DNA of 64,000 nucleotides from Gammaproteobacteria bacterium (lineage in GTDB: Bacteria > Pseudomonadota > Gammaproteobacteria > Steroidobacterales > Steroidobacteraceae). The DNA is taken from positions 1 to 64,000 of the forward strand of contig PLUE01000017.1 of the NCBI GenBank assembly GCA_003164785.1. The letters are read 5' to 3'. The notes under the pieces were generated by a model that was not told the DNA's origin, searched no databases, and was given only the letters and a program-made list of their open reading frames with translations. The translations under genes and the position numbers were made by a program. Of this stretch, positions 56,486 to 64,000 are shown piece after piece; positions within the stretch are counted from its first letter, which is position 1, and each line of letters begins with the position of its first letter.

Positions 56486-58810
56486 ATGGAAGCCATTCGC
56501 AAAGCCACCGTCATCGGCTCCGGCGTCATGGGCGCCGGCATCGCCGCGCAATTCGCCAACGCCGGGATTCCCGTCCTGCTGCTCGACATCGTTCCCGAGG
56601 GCGCCTCGAACCGCAACGTGCTGGCGGAAGGCGCGATCGCGAAGATGCTGAAGACCGAGCCTGCGCCCTTCATGTCGGCGCGCGCCGCGAAATTGGTGAC
56701 CCCCGGCAACATCGACGATCACCTCGCCCAGGTCGCCGAGTGCGACTGGATCGTCGAGGCCATCATCGAACGTCTCGATTTGAAGCAGGCGCTGTACCGC
56801 AAACTGGACGCCGTGCGTCGTCCCGGCACGGCGGTCTCGTCCAATACGTCGACCATTCCGCTGCATCTGCTGACCGAGGGCATGAGCGCCGAGTTCCAAC
56901 GCGATTTCCTCATCACGCATTTCTTCAATCCCCCCCGTTACATGCGTCTGTTGGAAATCGTGACGAGTCCCGCCACCGATCCGCAGCTCGCGGACACGGT
57001 CGCGAATTTCGCGGATGAGAAGCTCGGCAAGAGCATCGTGCGCTGCAAGGACAGTCCCGGCTTCATCGCCAACCGCCTTGGCGTTTACTGGCTGCAGGTC
57101 GGCGTGATCGAAGCGATCGATGCGAAGCTCGACGTCGAGGACGCCGATCAGGCCATCAGCAAGCCATTGGGCATCCCGAAGACGGGCGTGTTCGGGCTGA
57201 TCGACCTGGTGGGTCTGGACCTCATGCCACACATCAACGCCAGTCTCGCCAAAGCCCTGCCCGCGGGCGATGCATTCCACGTCGCCAATCGCGACCTGCC
57301 CCTCATCACGAAAATGATCGCCGATGGCAACACCGGCCGCAAAGGCAAGGGCGGATTCTATCGGTTGAACCGCGACGGCGGGGGCAAGGCCAAGGAAACC
57401 ATCGACCTGTTGAGCGGCGACTACCGCCCGGAAAGAAAGCGCGACCGGCCGGAACTGGCCGCTGCCGGCAAGAATCTGCGTGCATTCCTGTCCGGCGACG
57501 GCGTCCTCGCGCGCTACACCTGGCGCGTGCTCGGCCAGACGCTGGCCTATGCCGCGTCGCTCATTCCCGAGGCCGCCGAGGACGTCAACTCCATCGATGA
57601 AGCCATGCGCCTCGGCTATAACTGGCGCTGGGGTCCGTTCGAACTCATCGATAAACTGGGCGCAGGCTGGCTCGCCGACAAATTGGCGGCCGACAACCTG
57701 CCGGTCCCTGCCCTGCTGCGCGCAGCGAGTGACAAGACGTTCTATCGCTTCGAAGGCAGCCAGCGCCAATATCTCGGCGTGGACGGCGCATACCACGAGG
57801 CCCAGCGCCCCGCCGGCGTGCTGATGCTGGAAGACATCAAACGCGCCTCCAAACCGGTGCTCAAGAACGGCTCCGCCAGCGTCTGGGACTTAGGCGACGG
57901 CGTGCTGTGCTTCGAATTCACCAGCAAGAGCAATTCGCTCGACGATCAGATCATGGCCCTGCTCGGCAAGAGCATCGGCCTCGTCCAGGAAAAATACAAG
58001 GCGCTCGTGGTCTACAACGAAGGCCAGCATTTTTCGGTGGGCGCCAATCTTGGGCTCGCGCTGTTCGCCGCCAACATTGCGGCATGGAGCGAGATCGAGA
58101 AATTGATCGCAGCCGGGCAACAAACCTACAAGGCGTTGAAGTACGCACCCTTCCCCGTGGTGAGCGCACCCGCCGGCATGGCCTTGGGCGGCGGCTGCGA
58201 AATCCTGTTGCACAGCGACGCCGTGCAAGCCCACGCCGAGAGCTACATCGGCTTGGTCGAATGCGGTGTGGGTGTGGTGCCCGGCTGGGGCGGCTGCAAG
58301 GAAATGCTGTCGCGTTGGCAGACGAGCGGGCTGCTGCCCCGTGGGCCGATGCCGGCCGTCGCGAAGGTCTTCGAGACCGTCAGCACCGCCACCGTGTCCA
58401 AATCCGCCGCCGAGGCCAAGGAACATCTGTTCCTGAAGCCCTCCGACGGCATCACCATGAACCGCTACCGGCTGTTGGCGGATGCAAAAGCGCTGGCGCT
58501 CAAGCTCGCCGACGGCTACGTGCCGCCGCACCCTGTGGACCTCAAGCTGCCCGGCGTCGCCGGCAAACTCGCCCTGACCATGGCGGCGGACAGCTTCCAC
58601 AAGCGCGGCATCGCCACCGATCATGATGTCGTGGTCGCCGGCGAACTCGCCGAGGTCCTCTCCGGAGGCCCCGCGGATCTCGTCGACGTGGTGAACGAGG
58701 AGCAGCTGTTGACGCTGGAACGCGCCTCCTTCATGCGGCTGCTGAAGACCGACGCCACGCTGGCACGTATCGAACACATGCTGGTCACCGGCAAGCCGTT
58801 GCGCAACTAG
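56486..58810 (+). CDS. 3-hydroxyacyl-CoA dehydrogenase / enoyl-CoA hydratase fusion (FadN-type)
   Basis: This encodes 774 residues. The NAD-binding hydroxyacyl-CoA dehydrogenase domain is N-terminal (ATVIGSGVMGAGIAAQFA at about residues 7-24, then ITHFFNPPRYM), followed by its C-terminal helical domain. The crotonase-like domain is C-terminal (PAGMALGGGCEILLHSD and IGLVECGVGVVPGWGG), with glutamates at both expected catalytic places. This order is the reverse of E. coli FadB and matches Bacillus FadN (YusL). ATG 56486 is seven bases after AGGAG; ATG 56480 is too close. It should hydrate and oxidise enoyl-CoA. Confidence 0.93.
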   Translation: MEAIRKATVIGSGVMGAGIAAQFANAGIPVLLLDIVPEGASNRNVLAEGAIAKMLKTEPAPFMSARAAKLVTPGNIDDHLAQVAECDWIVEAIIERLDLKQALYRKLDAVRRPGTAVSSNTSTIPLHLLTEGMSAEFQRDFLITHFFNPPRYMRLLEIVTSPATDPQLADTVANFADEKLGKSIVRCKDSPGFIANRLGVYWLQVGVIEAIDAKLDVEDADQAISKPLGIPKTGVFGLIDLVGLDLMPHINASLAKALPAGDAFHVANRDLPLITKMIADGNTGRKGKGGFYRLNRDGGGKAKETIDLLSGDYRPERKRDRPELAAAGKNLRAFLSGDGVLARYTWRVLGQTLAYAASLIPEAAEDVNSIDEAMRLGYNWRWGPFELIDKLGAGWLADKLAADNLPVPALLRAASDKTFYRFEGSQRQYLGVDGAYHEAQRPAGVLMLEDIKRASKPVLKNGSASVWDLGDGVLCFEFTSKSNSLDDQIMALLGKSIGLVQEKYKALVVYNEGQHFSVGANLGLALFAANIAAWSEIEKLIAAGQQTYKALKYAPFPVVSAPAGMALGGGCEILLHSDAVQAHAESYIGLVECGVGVVPGWGGCKEMLSRWQTSGLLPRGPMPAVAKVFETVSTATVSKSAAEAKEHLFLKPSDGITMNRYRLLADAKALALKLADGYVPPHPVDLKLPGVAGKLALTMAADSFHKRGIATDHDVVVAGELAEVLSGGPADLVDVVNEEQLLTLERASFMRLLKTDATLARIEHMLVTGKPLRN

Positions 58811-58827
58811 GATTCGGGAGAACACTG

Positions 58828-60621
58828 ATGCAAATCTACAATGCACCCCTGCGCGACATGCGTTTCGTGATGCACGAACTGCACGACAGCGCGAGTCTCG
58901 CCAAGCTGCCCGGCCTGGAAGACGCCACGCCGGATCTGCTGGACAGCGTGCTCGAGGAAGCGGCGAAATTCATCACCGCCACCCTGCTGCCGCTCAACGC
59001 CAGCGGCGACGCCGAGGGCTGCCACTACGACAATGGCGTGGTTCGCACCCCCAAGGGCTTCAAGGAAGCCTACAAAGCCTTCACCGAAGGCGGCTGGGGC
59101 GCGCTGAGCTCCGCTCCCGAGTACGGCGGCCAGGGGCTGCCGGAGAGCGCGAGCAAGCTGGTCGAGGAAATGATCTGCGCCTGCAATCTCGCGTTCGGCC
59201 TGTACCCCGGGCTGTCGCATGGCGCCTACCTCGCGCTCAAGAGTCATGGATCGCCCGAGCTCAAGGATTTGTACCTGCCGAAGCTGGTCAATGGCATCTG
59301 GGCCGGTACGATGTGCCTGACGGAGTCGCACTGCGGCACCGATCTCGGCCTGTTGCGCACCAAGGCCGCACCTCAGGCCGACGGCAGCTACAAACTCAAC
59401 GGCTCGAAGATTTTCATCTCGGCCGGTGAACACGACCTCGCCGAGAACATCATCCATCTCGTGCTCGCGCGGCTCCCCGACGCCCCGCCCGGCGTGAAGG
59501 GCATCAGCCTGTTCGTGGTGCCGAAGTATCTACCGCGCGCCGACGGCACCGTCGGCCCCGCCAACGGCGTCAGCTGCGCCGGCATCGAACACAAGATGGG
59601 CATCAAGGCCTCCGCCACCTGCCAGATCAATTTCAACGATGCCACCGGGTGGCTGGTCGGCGAGCCCCACAAGGGCATGCGCGCCATGTTCGTCATGATG
59701 AACAGCGAGCGGCTCTCGGTGGGCACCCAGGGCCTCGGCGTCGGCGAAGTCGCCTACCAGAGCGCCGTCGCGTATGCGAAGGAGCGGCTGCAGGGCCGGT
59801 CGCTGGCGGGCGCGAAACACCCCGAGAAGCCCGCGGACCCCATCATCGTGCATCCCGATGTGCGACGCATGCTCATGACCATGCGCGCCTACAACGAAGG
59901 CTGTCGCGCACTCGGCGTCTGGGTCGCCAATGCATTGGATCGGATGGAGCGTCTCGGCGACTCCAAGGAACGCACCGAGGCCGAGGACTTCGTCGCGTTG
60001 ATGACGCCGATCGTCAAGGCCTTGTTCACGGACCTGGGCTTCGAATCAGCCAACCTCGGCGTGCAAACCTTCGGCGGTCACGGTTTCATCGTCGATCACG
60101 GGATGGAGCAATTCGTGCGCGACTCGCGCATCGCCATGATCTACGAAGGCACGAACGGCGTTCAAGCCCTCGACCTCGTGGGCCGCAAGATGCCCGCCAA
60201 CATGGGCCGCTCGCTGCGACGCTTCTTTCATCCCGTATCGGCCTTCATCGACGCCAACGGCGCGGACCCCGCGGTCGGCCCGCTGATCCAGTCGTTCGCG
60301 CGCAACTTCGGCGCCCTGCAGCTCGCCACCGCGTTCATCGCGCAAAAGAGCCTGAGCGATCCCGAGGAAGCCGGCGCCGCCTCGACCGACTACCTGCGCA
60401 TGTTCGGCATGGTGGCGCTCGGCTACATGTGGATCCGCGCCGCCAAGGTGGCAAGCGAGAAATTACCGTCCGCCGTCGGCGAGGACGCGGAGTTCTACAA
60501 GGCCAAACTGGCCACCGCGCGCTTCTTCATCGAGCGTCTCCTGCCGCCGGCCGGCGCCCTGCTGTACGTCATCAAGGCCGGCAAGGCGCCGGTCATGGGG
60601 CTGGAGGAAGCGGCCTTTTAG
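58828..60621 (+). CDS. Acyl-CoA dehydrogenase, long form with C-terminal extension
   Basis: This 597-residue acyl-CoA dehydrogenase has the FAD segments CLTESHCGTDLGLLRT and LNGSKIFISAGEHD. The catalytic glutamate is in MIYEGTNGVQALDLVGRK, and a C-terminal extension of about 130 residues (PF12806-like) follows. This form oxidises medium or long acyl-CoA, or methylthio-acyl-CoA in the DmdC branch. GGGAG precedes the ATG. It is the third enzyme of the operon and ends in a stem-loop. It is unrelated in form to the alpha/beta pairs at 10-16 kb. Confidence 0.93.
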   Translation: MQIYNAPLRDMRFVMHELHDSASLAKLPGLEDATPDLLDSVLEEAAKFITATLLPLNASGDAEGCHYDNGVVRTPKGFKEAYKAFTEGGWGALSSAPEYGGQGLPESASKLVEEMICACNLAFGLYPGLSHGAYLALKSHGSPELKDLYLPKLVNGIWAGTMCLTESHCGTDLGLLRTKAAPQADGSYKLNGSKIFISAGEHDLAENIIHLVLARLPDAPPGVKGISLFVVPKYLPRADGTVGPANGVSCAGIEHKMGIKASATCQINFNDATGWLVGEPHKGMRAMFVMMNSERLSVGTQGLGVGEVAYQSAVAYAKERLQGRSLAGAKHPEKPADPIIVHPDVRRMLMTMRAYNEGCRALGVWVANALDRMERLGDSKERTEAEDFVALMTPIVKALFTDLGFESANLGVQTFGGHGFIVDHGMEQFVRDSRIAMIYEGTNGVQALDLVGRKMPANMGRSLRRFFHPVSAFIDANGADPAVGPLIQSFARNFGALQLATAFIAQKSLSDPEEAGAASTDYLRMFGMVALGYMWIRAAKVASEKLPSAVGEDAEFYKAKLATARFFIERLLPPAGALLYVIKAGKAPVMGLEEAAF

Positions 60622-60630
60622 GCCGCCTCC
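60603..60630 (+). terminator. Stem-loop at the end of the beta-oxidation operon
   Basis: GCGGCC (60610-60615) and GGCCGC (60621-60626) form a stem around TTTTA that includes the stop codon, extended by GGAG/CTCC. No T-run follows, so it may be an mRNA-stabilising or weak terminator structure. Confidence 0.4.
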
Positions 60631-60765
60631 CGCTCCATAGCGGGCAGTCGCGACGACATTTGAGGCTGCGATACCACTCACAGCAATGGCGTCAGAATCC
60701 GTGCTGGTCTGCAGCAGGGCAGGGCAGTAGCGCACGCGATCTCTGTGCGCCGTCGCCCCGCGCAG

Positions 60766-61179
60766 TCAACCCGCAGGTGGCGGTTGACGCGGCGCGCGCG
60801 GCAATGCCTCATTGACGCATGCCCACGACGGTGCTGAGTCTGTCCAGATCGTGAGCGACGGCTTCGCGAGTTCGGGCTCATCCAGTGTTCCCGCCCGTAG
60901 GATCGTCAAGTGCGGGCGCGCCTCAGACGTACTCGTTACAGGCGTCCCGCAGCGCTCGCAGAACTGCCGGTGCATGCGGTTGCCACTGTCCGCAATACTT
61001 GAATAGTCGCGCAGTGGTCCTGTCATCGTGACCGCAGCGGTCGGAAACACGACATTCACCGTCGCGCTTCCAGCGGCGAGGTACTGACAGTCGCGGCACC
61101 AGCAAACTCGGGTTGCAAGTGCGTCCGCGGCGACGGTGTAACGCACCGCCCGGCAAAGACATCCCCCGGAAATCGTCAT
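60766..61179 (-). CDS. GFA family (CENP-V-like) zinc protein
   Basis: This 137-residue protein has the GFA fold signatures: GGCLCRAVRY (Cys7, Cys9), VCWCRDCQ (Cys26, Cys28, Cys31) and FCERCGTP (Cys74, Cys77). These cysteines bind structural and active-site zinc. The family is named for glutathione-dependent formaldehyde activation, but most members have other or unknown roles. It stands alone, convergent to the beta-oxidation operon. Confidence 0.9.
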   Translation of the reverse strand: MTISGGCLCRAVRYTVAADALATRVCWCRDCQYLAAGSATVNVVFPTAAVTMTGPLRDYSSIADSGNRMHRQFCERCGTPVTSTSEARPHLTILRAGTLDEPELAKPSLTIWTDSAPSWACVNEALPRAPRQPPPAG

Positions 61180-61315
61180 CGGCCAGTCCCTCCTCAGTTC
61201 TCACACAAGCATCCAGAATCATACCGGGACAGCTCGCCGGGCTTCGATCCTTCCGCGTTACTGGTCTTCGACCTGCCCAAGGGGGCCGTAACGGGAGACG
61301 AAAAGCCGCGTGGCC

Positions 61316-61975
61316 TCATGGCGGCGCTCTCGCAGCGACCGACATCGCCAAGCTGGTTGCAAAAGAGATCGGCGCCATCATCCTGTTGTCCGCCGTAGTC
61401 GCCCTACCGTTGGCCGCGCTGGCGATCGCGCTATCTCGCGGCTTACACGGAACAGACGCCGAACGCGTTCTGGTCTTTGGCGTTTGCGTTGATGACGGCT
61501 TTGGCCAGGCTGGCAAACCCGCATGGCCGAAACGCTGAGGAAAGCAATCTAGAAACCGCGTTGTGTAGGTGCGTATGAAAGGCTCTCGTCGACCCGGCAT
61601 GCGGAATAACTTAAGCAATGTTCGACGGTGACGCTCGAAGTCATCCTTGCCGATCACGTCTTCAGCTTTGAGTCGCGCCTCAAAACCCTCGGCGCTGAGG
61701 TACTCGGTGCCATTCAGCCTAGCCAGCTTGGCCCCGATCTTCTCATACACATCGGGCCTCTGTTCCCGCAAACTGATCAGGGTCTCATCCGTGATCTCGA
61801 AGTGACGGTAGTAGAACTCGGAGAGGATTTCCTCGTCCTCGGTGCTGGCGACCCCAGCGACACGGCGGTGGGCAGCACGCATGGTGAAAAGTTTGCCGGG
61901 GTCGTTCGCCGTCAGTACCGTCCACTCCCCCGAGTTACTCTGACCGCCGGTGAGCGACAAACTCTCCTTATCCAC
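61316..61975 (-). CDS. Hypothetical protein, uncertain reading frame
   Basis: The N-terminal two thirds of this 219-residue frame look protein-like (EILSEFYYRHFEITDET, EQRPDVYEKIGAKLARLNG, then FERHRRTLLKLFRMPGRREP). The C-terminal 70 residues are low-complexity and may be antisense of a hydrophobic plus-strand frame around 61340-61480. I recognise no family. The start is GTG 61975 or the in-frame TTG just after AAGGAG. It could be a foreign or decayed gene. Confidence 0.4.
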   Translation of the reverse strand: MDKESLSLTGGQSNSGEWTVLTANDPGKLFTMRAAHRRVAGVASTEDEEILSEFYYRHFEITDETLISLREQRPDVYEKIGAKLARLNGTEYLSAEGFEARLKAEDVIGKDDFERHRRTLLKLFRMPGRREPFIRTYTTRFLDCFPQRFGHAGLPAWPKPSSTQTPKTRTRSASVPCKPRDSAIASAANGRATTADNRMMAPISFATSLAMSVAARAPP

Positions 61976-62081
61976 CGACCAATGAGGTCACCTAATGTTT
62001 AACGCAGAAACGGATGGCAACTGTGACGAATATACGGGTCACGACTTTGATTGATGACCTCGCCCCGCATCGCGACCGCGA

Positions 62082-62618
62082 TCAAGACTTCTTAATGCGC
62101 TTGCCGTTAACCCGCACGGCCTCCACGACCCTGCCTCCACCAACTTCCAACGAACGAGCTTCGCCGTCGGCGCTCACCTTGTCGCCCACCTTCAATTTTA
62201 GCCCGACAAGCCCTTCCGGCTTCGTGTGGATAAAATCACCCGTGTCCAGCACGACACCGTTGAGCTCGCCGTGCCTCGCGTAGTTGAATCGAGTTACGAC
62301 ACCGGTGAATGCGGCGCCCTTGGCGGCCTTGCGCTTGTTAGGCTTACCGCCGTCGATTGATACGAGGCGAACGTACCCAAACACAGCATGCTTGCTCTCG
62401 CCCTTTGGTGACGGACCCTGGCGTTTCGCCCTGACAACTACCTTCTGCCCTTGCTTCAAAGTCTCGAAGTCACCGGAGGACTCCTCGTCGTGACGATCGA
62501 ATACGATCTGAGCCGGCTCGCGCTCAACATCGAGCAGCACGCCTTCTACCCCTCCCTTCGGGCTGAAGATGAGGTGCTGAAAATTCCCATTAACGGATTC
62601 TTCTTGCTTCGATGCCAC
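62082..62618 (-). CDS. Hypothetical protein with two OB-like repeats
   Basis: This 178-residue basic protein seems to consist of two similar beta-rich halves, one around VEGVLLDVEREPAQIVFD and one around FNYARHGELNGVVLDTGDFI. Both contain a strand pair followed by a turn and a KVGDKV- or KQGQKVVV-like strand. The second half matches a domain often seen in small proteobacterial proteins of unknown function that look like OB folds. ATG 62618 follows GGAGG by about 12 bases. Nucleic-acid binding is possible from its charge. Confidence 0.7.
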   Translation of the reverse strand: MASKQEESVNGNFQHLIFSPKGGVEGVLLDVEREPAQIVFDRHDEESSGDFETLKQGQKVVVRAKRQGPSPKGESKHAVFGYVRLVSIDGGKPNKRKAAKGAAFTGVVTRFNYARHGELNGVVLDTGDFIHTKPEGLVGLKLKVGDKVSADGEARSLEVGGGRVVEAVRVNGKRIKKS

Positions 62619-62778
62619 TGATTGATCCTCCAGGTTAACTCCCGCGAGTTTGCATTTTGATTCCTTGCTTCAGAATACACCGCACGCAGCCGCACAGAGC
62701 GCTATGCGAGGTCGTGATATTCTGCAATGCTAGCGATTGTTGCACGAACGAGTAGCCTTGCACTAATCGCATTCAATA

Positions 62779-63300
62779 ATGAGACCACTCTTGGCGGCTC
62801 AAGGTTCCAATGTTCACATTGCCGGAATAGCGTCTGAAGCAAACGACGTTCCTCCGGCTCACAGAGGAACCCTGCGCGGCCTCGACTGGTTGAATTTCTT
62901 TCTCGCCGACGTTCAGACCGGTGTCGGGCCATTCCTCGCTGTCTACCTGGCGGCCTACGGCGGGAACGAAGAGCGCGTGGGACTCGCCCTGACCGTCGGA
63001 GGAATCGCGGGAATCCTGACCCAAACGCCCGCAGGTGCTCTCGTGGACTATATCCATTCCTGGGGAATCGCACTGTTCGAGTATTGTTTAGCGGTGCCCG
63101 CCAATCGCCTCGGCTTCGTCCAGTTCTCTGGATTTCAACTCAAGATCATCCAAGAGGTGATCACGATCTCGATGTTCATCGTGTTCGCGATTTTCTTTCT
63201 TAAAGAGAAGCTAGCCTGGAATTATCTCGTCGCGTTCGCATTCCTCGGAGTCGCTGCATTTTTCGCCTTTGCGTTCAAGGCACCCGGATCCGTCGTTTGA
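62779..63300 (+). CDS. In-frame chimera: MFS N-terminus fused to DUF486 C-terminus
   Basis: This encodes 173 residues. Residues 30-92 are the start of an MFS carrier (LRGLDWLNFFLADVQTG, GPFLAVYLAAYGG, TQTPAGALVDY) and are close to the separate MFS gene at 63533. From about residue 94 the protein becomes SWGIALFEYCLAVPANRLG, then LKIIQEVITISMFIVFAIFF, the C-terminal two thirds of a DUF486 (DMT-like) protein. The junction is near 63055 and keeps the frame. The product would have four or five membrane segments and is unlikely to transport by the MFS mechanism. No good ribosome-binding site precedes ATG 62779. Confidence 0.75.
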   Translation: MRPLLAAQGSNVHIAGIASEANDVPPAHRGTLRGLDWLNFFLADVQTGVGPFLAVYLAAYGGNEERVGLALTVGGIAGILTQTPAGALVDYIHSWGIALFEYCLAVPANRLGFVQFSGFQLKIIQEVITISMFIVFAIFFLKEKLAWNYLVAFAFLGVAAFFAFAFKAPGSVV

Positions 63301-63449
63301 GCCCGCATCCCCCGGCGCCAACAGAAATCGCTGGTTGACCATCCCCTCCGTAGGGTCATCCAGCATCGTTCGCATTACGAATTTATTTGGATCGATATGC
63401 ATTTATGAACTATATCTAGAAGCTATCTAGAAGTTCTCTACCGGAGTTG

Positions 63450-63536
63450 ATGACCGTGAACGATATGGTCGGGATGCTTTCCGACGATGCGATCAATAAC
63501 TCGGAAGAAAGCAACAAGAACGGGAGGAAGTGGTGA
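63450..63536 (+). CDS. Possible 28-residue leader peptide
   Basis: A small frame from ATG 63450 (GGAG just upstream) reads MTVNDMVGMLSDDAINNSEE and ends in GRKW. Its TGA overlaps the GTG start of the MFS gene (GTGA), a common sign of translational coupling. It could be a leader peptide or the tail of a lost gene. No similarity is recognised. Confidence 0.3.
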   Translation: MTVNDMVGMLSDDAINNSEESNKNGRKW

Positions 63537-64000
63537 GCGAGACTACCGCTGGTGTTCCTCCCTCGGCCGGAAATGCAATGGAACGGCACCCGGCCAGCAG
63601 GAGTCTGTGGGGGCTCGACTGGCTGAACTTTTCGATGGCCGACGTGCTAAATGGCCTCGGCCCGTTTCTCGCGGTGTTCCTTAAGGGTGCGCGTCACTGG
63701 GGCGCCGGCGACATCGGGACGGCACTCGCGGTCAGCAGCATCGCCGGCGCGCTCAGCCAGGTGCCAATCGGGATGCTGGTCGATTCGACGCGGAAGAAGC
63801 GGCGGCTTGTTGCGCTCGCGGGCCTGCTCATTGCCGCCGGCTGCCTGACGATTGCCATCCATCCGACCTACTCCTGGGTGATCGGGGCGCAGATTGTGAT
63901 TGGGACGGCCTCGGCGGTGTTGCCTCCGGCGCTCGCTGCGCTGTGCCTCGGCCTGGTCGGCCGCCGGCGCCTGCCAAAGCAGCTCGGCCGCAACCAGGGG
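63533..64000 (+). CDS. MFS transporter, 5' part (runs off the window)
   Basis: The first 156 codons are visible from GTG 63533, six bases after GGAGG. After a 25-residue hydrophilic start the sequence reads LWGLDWLNFSMADVLNGLG, GPFLAVFL and SQVPIGMLVDSTRKKRR, the first membrane segments and motif-A loop, and continues into the next segments. It closely resembles the MFS part of the chimera at 62779, so the two derive from a tandem or related pair. The 3' end lies beyond 64000. Confidence 0.85.
   Translation, partial: MSETTAGVPPSAGNAMERHPASRSLWGLDWLNFSMADVLNGLGPFLAVFLKGARHWGAGDIGTALAVSSIAGALSQVPIGMLVDSTRKKRRLVALAGLLIAAGCLTIAIHPTYSWVIGAQIVIGTASAVLPPALAALCLGLVGRRRLPKQLGRNQG

Noticed and set aside
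56306-57796. Minus-strand frame of about 500 codons opposite the hydroxyacyl-CoA dehydrogenase fusion.
   Set aside because: Antisense of a well-supported enzyme with no recognisable domain.

Overview
The window is high-GC DNA from a gammaproteobacterium, probably a catabolically versatile lineage of the Steroidobacter/Nevskiales type. This rests on two housekeeping blocks with gammaproteobacterial gene order: rpsT divergent from ribF-ileS-lspA-ispH, and ispB divergent from rplU-rpmA-obgE. The lineage name is inference; no rRNA is present.

Bases 1-28.5 kb form a dense catabolic region. A leftward run (9.2 to 0.9 kb) encodes a crotonase, a thiolase, a nitronate monooxygenase-like flavoprotein, an SMP-30 lactonase-like protein, two SDRs, a type I Baeyer-Villiger monooxygenase (BVMO) and an amidohydrolase. 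A TetR regulator and an alpha/beta acyl-CoA dehydrogenase pair diverge from it. Next come a second acyl-CoA dehydrogenase pair split around an AMP-forming CoA ligase, another crotonase, two AraC-type regulators and an SDR. A second leftward operon (27.5 to 19.7 kb) carries a TonB-dependent receptor, an ABM-fold protein, a periplasmic quinohemoprotein dehydrogenase, a second BVMO and an MFS carrier. Together these could take up a cyclic alcohol or ketone, oxidise it to a lactone, open the lactone, activate the acid with CoA and beta-oxidise it. The substrate cannot be read from sequence; a terpenoid, a steroid-like or a macrocyclic ketone are candidates. The block ends at an aldehyde dehydrogenase remnant beside tRNA-Thr(CGU).

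Bases 28.7-34.5 kb are core genes: tRNA-Thr, ispH, lspA, ileS, ribF and rpsT (UUG start), then a strong terminator. From 34.5 to 40.5 kb lies an accessory patch. It begins with three abutting gene fragments (MFS, CocE/NonD hydrolase, LysR), continues with an esterase, MFS, TauD/TfdA dioxygenase and IclR module, and ends in a winged-helix remnant. Core genes resume at 40.5-43.5 kb: obgE, rpmA, rplU, ispB and tRNA-Pro(CGG).

Bases 43.5-53.5 kb hold envelope and periplasmic genes: DUF1232, a cupin, an exported M20 peptidase, an aldehyde dehydrogenase, a YihY-like protein, a penicillin-acylase-family enzyme, and a Tat-type flavin amine oxidase with its own cytochrome c. A decayed stretch (53.5-54.9 kb) contains broken yjbQ and UBP-zinc-finger genes. 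A MerR regulator with a LiuR-like operator then heads a complete fatty-acid beta-oxidation operon (thiolase, hydroxyacyl-CoA dehydrogenase/hydratase fusion, acyl-CoA dehydrogenase). The right end carries a GFA protein, two poorly known proteins, an in-frame MFS/DUF486 chimera and the start of a related MFS gene that runs off the window.
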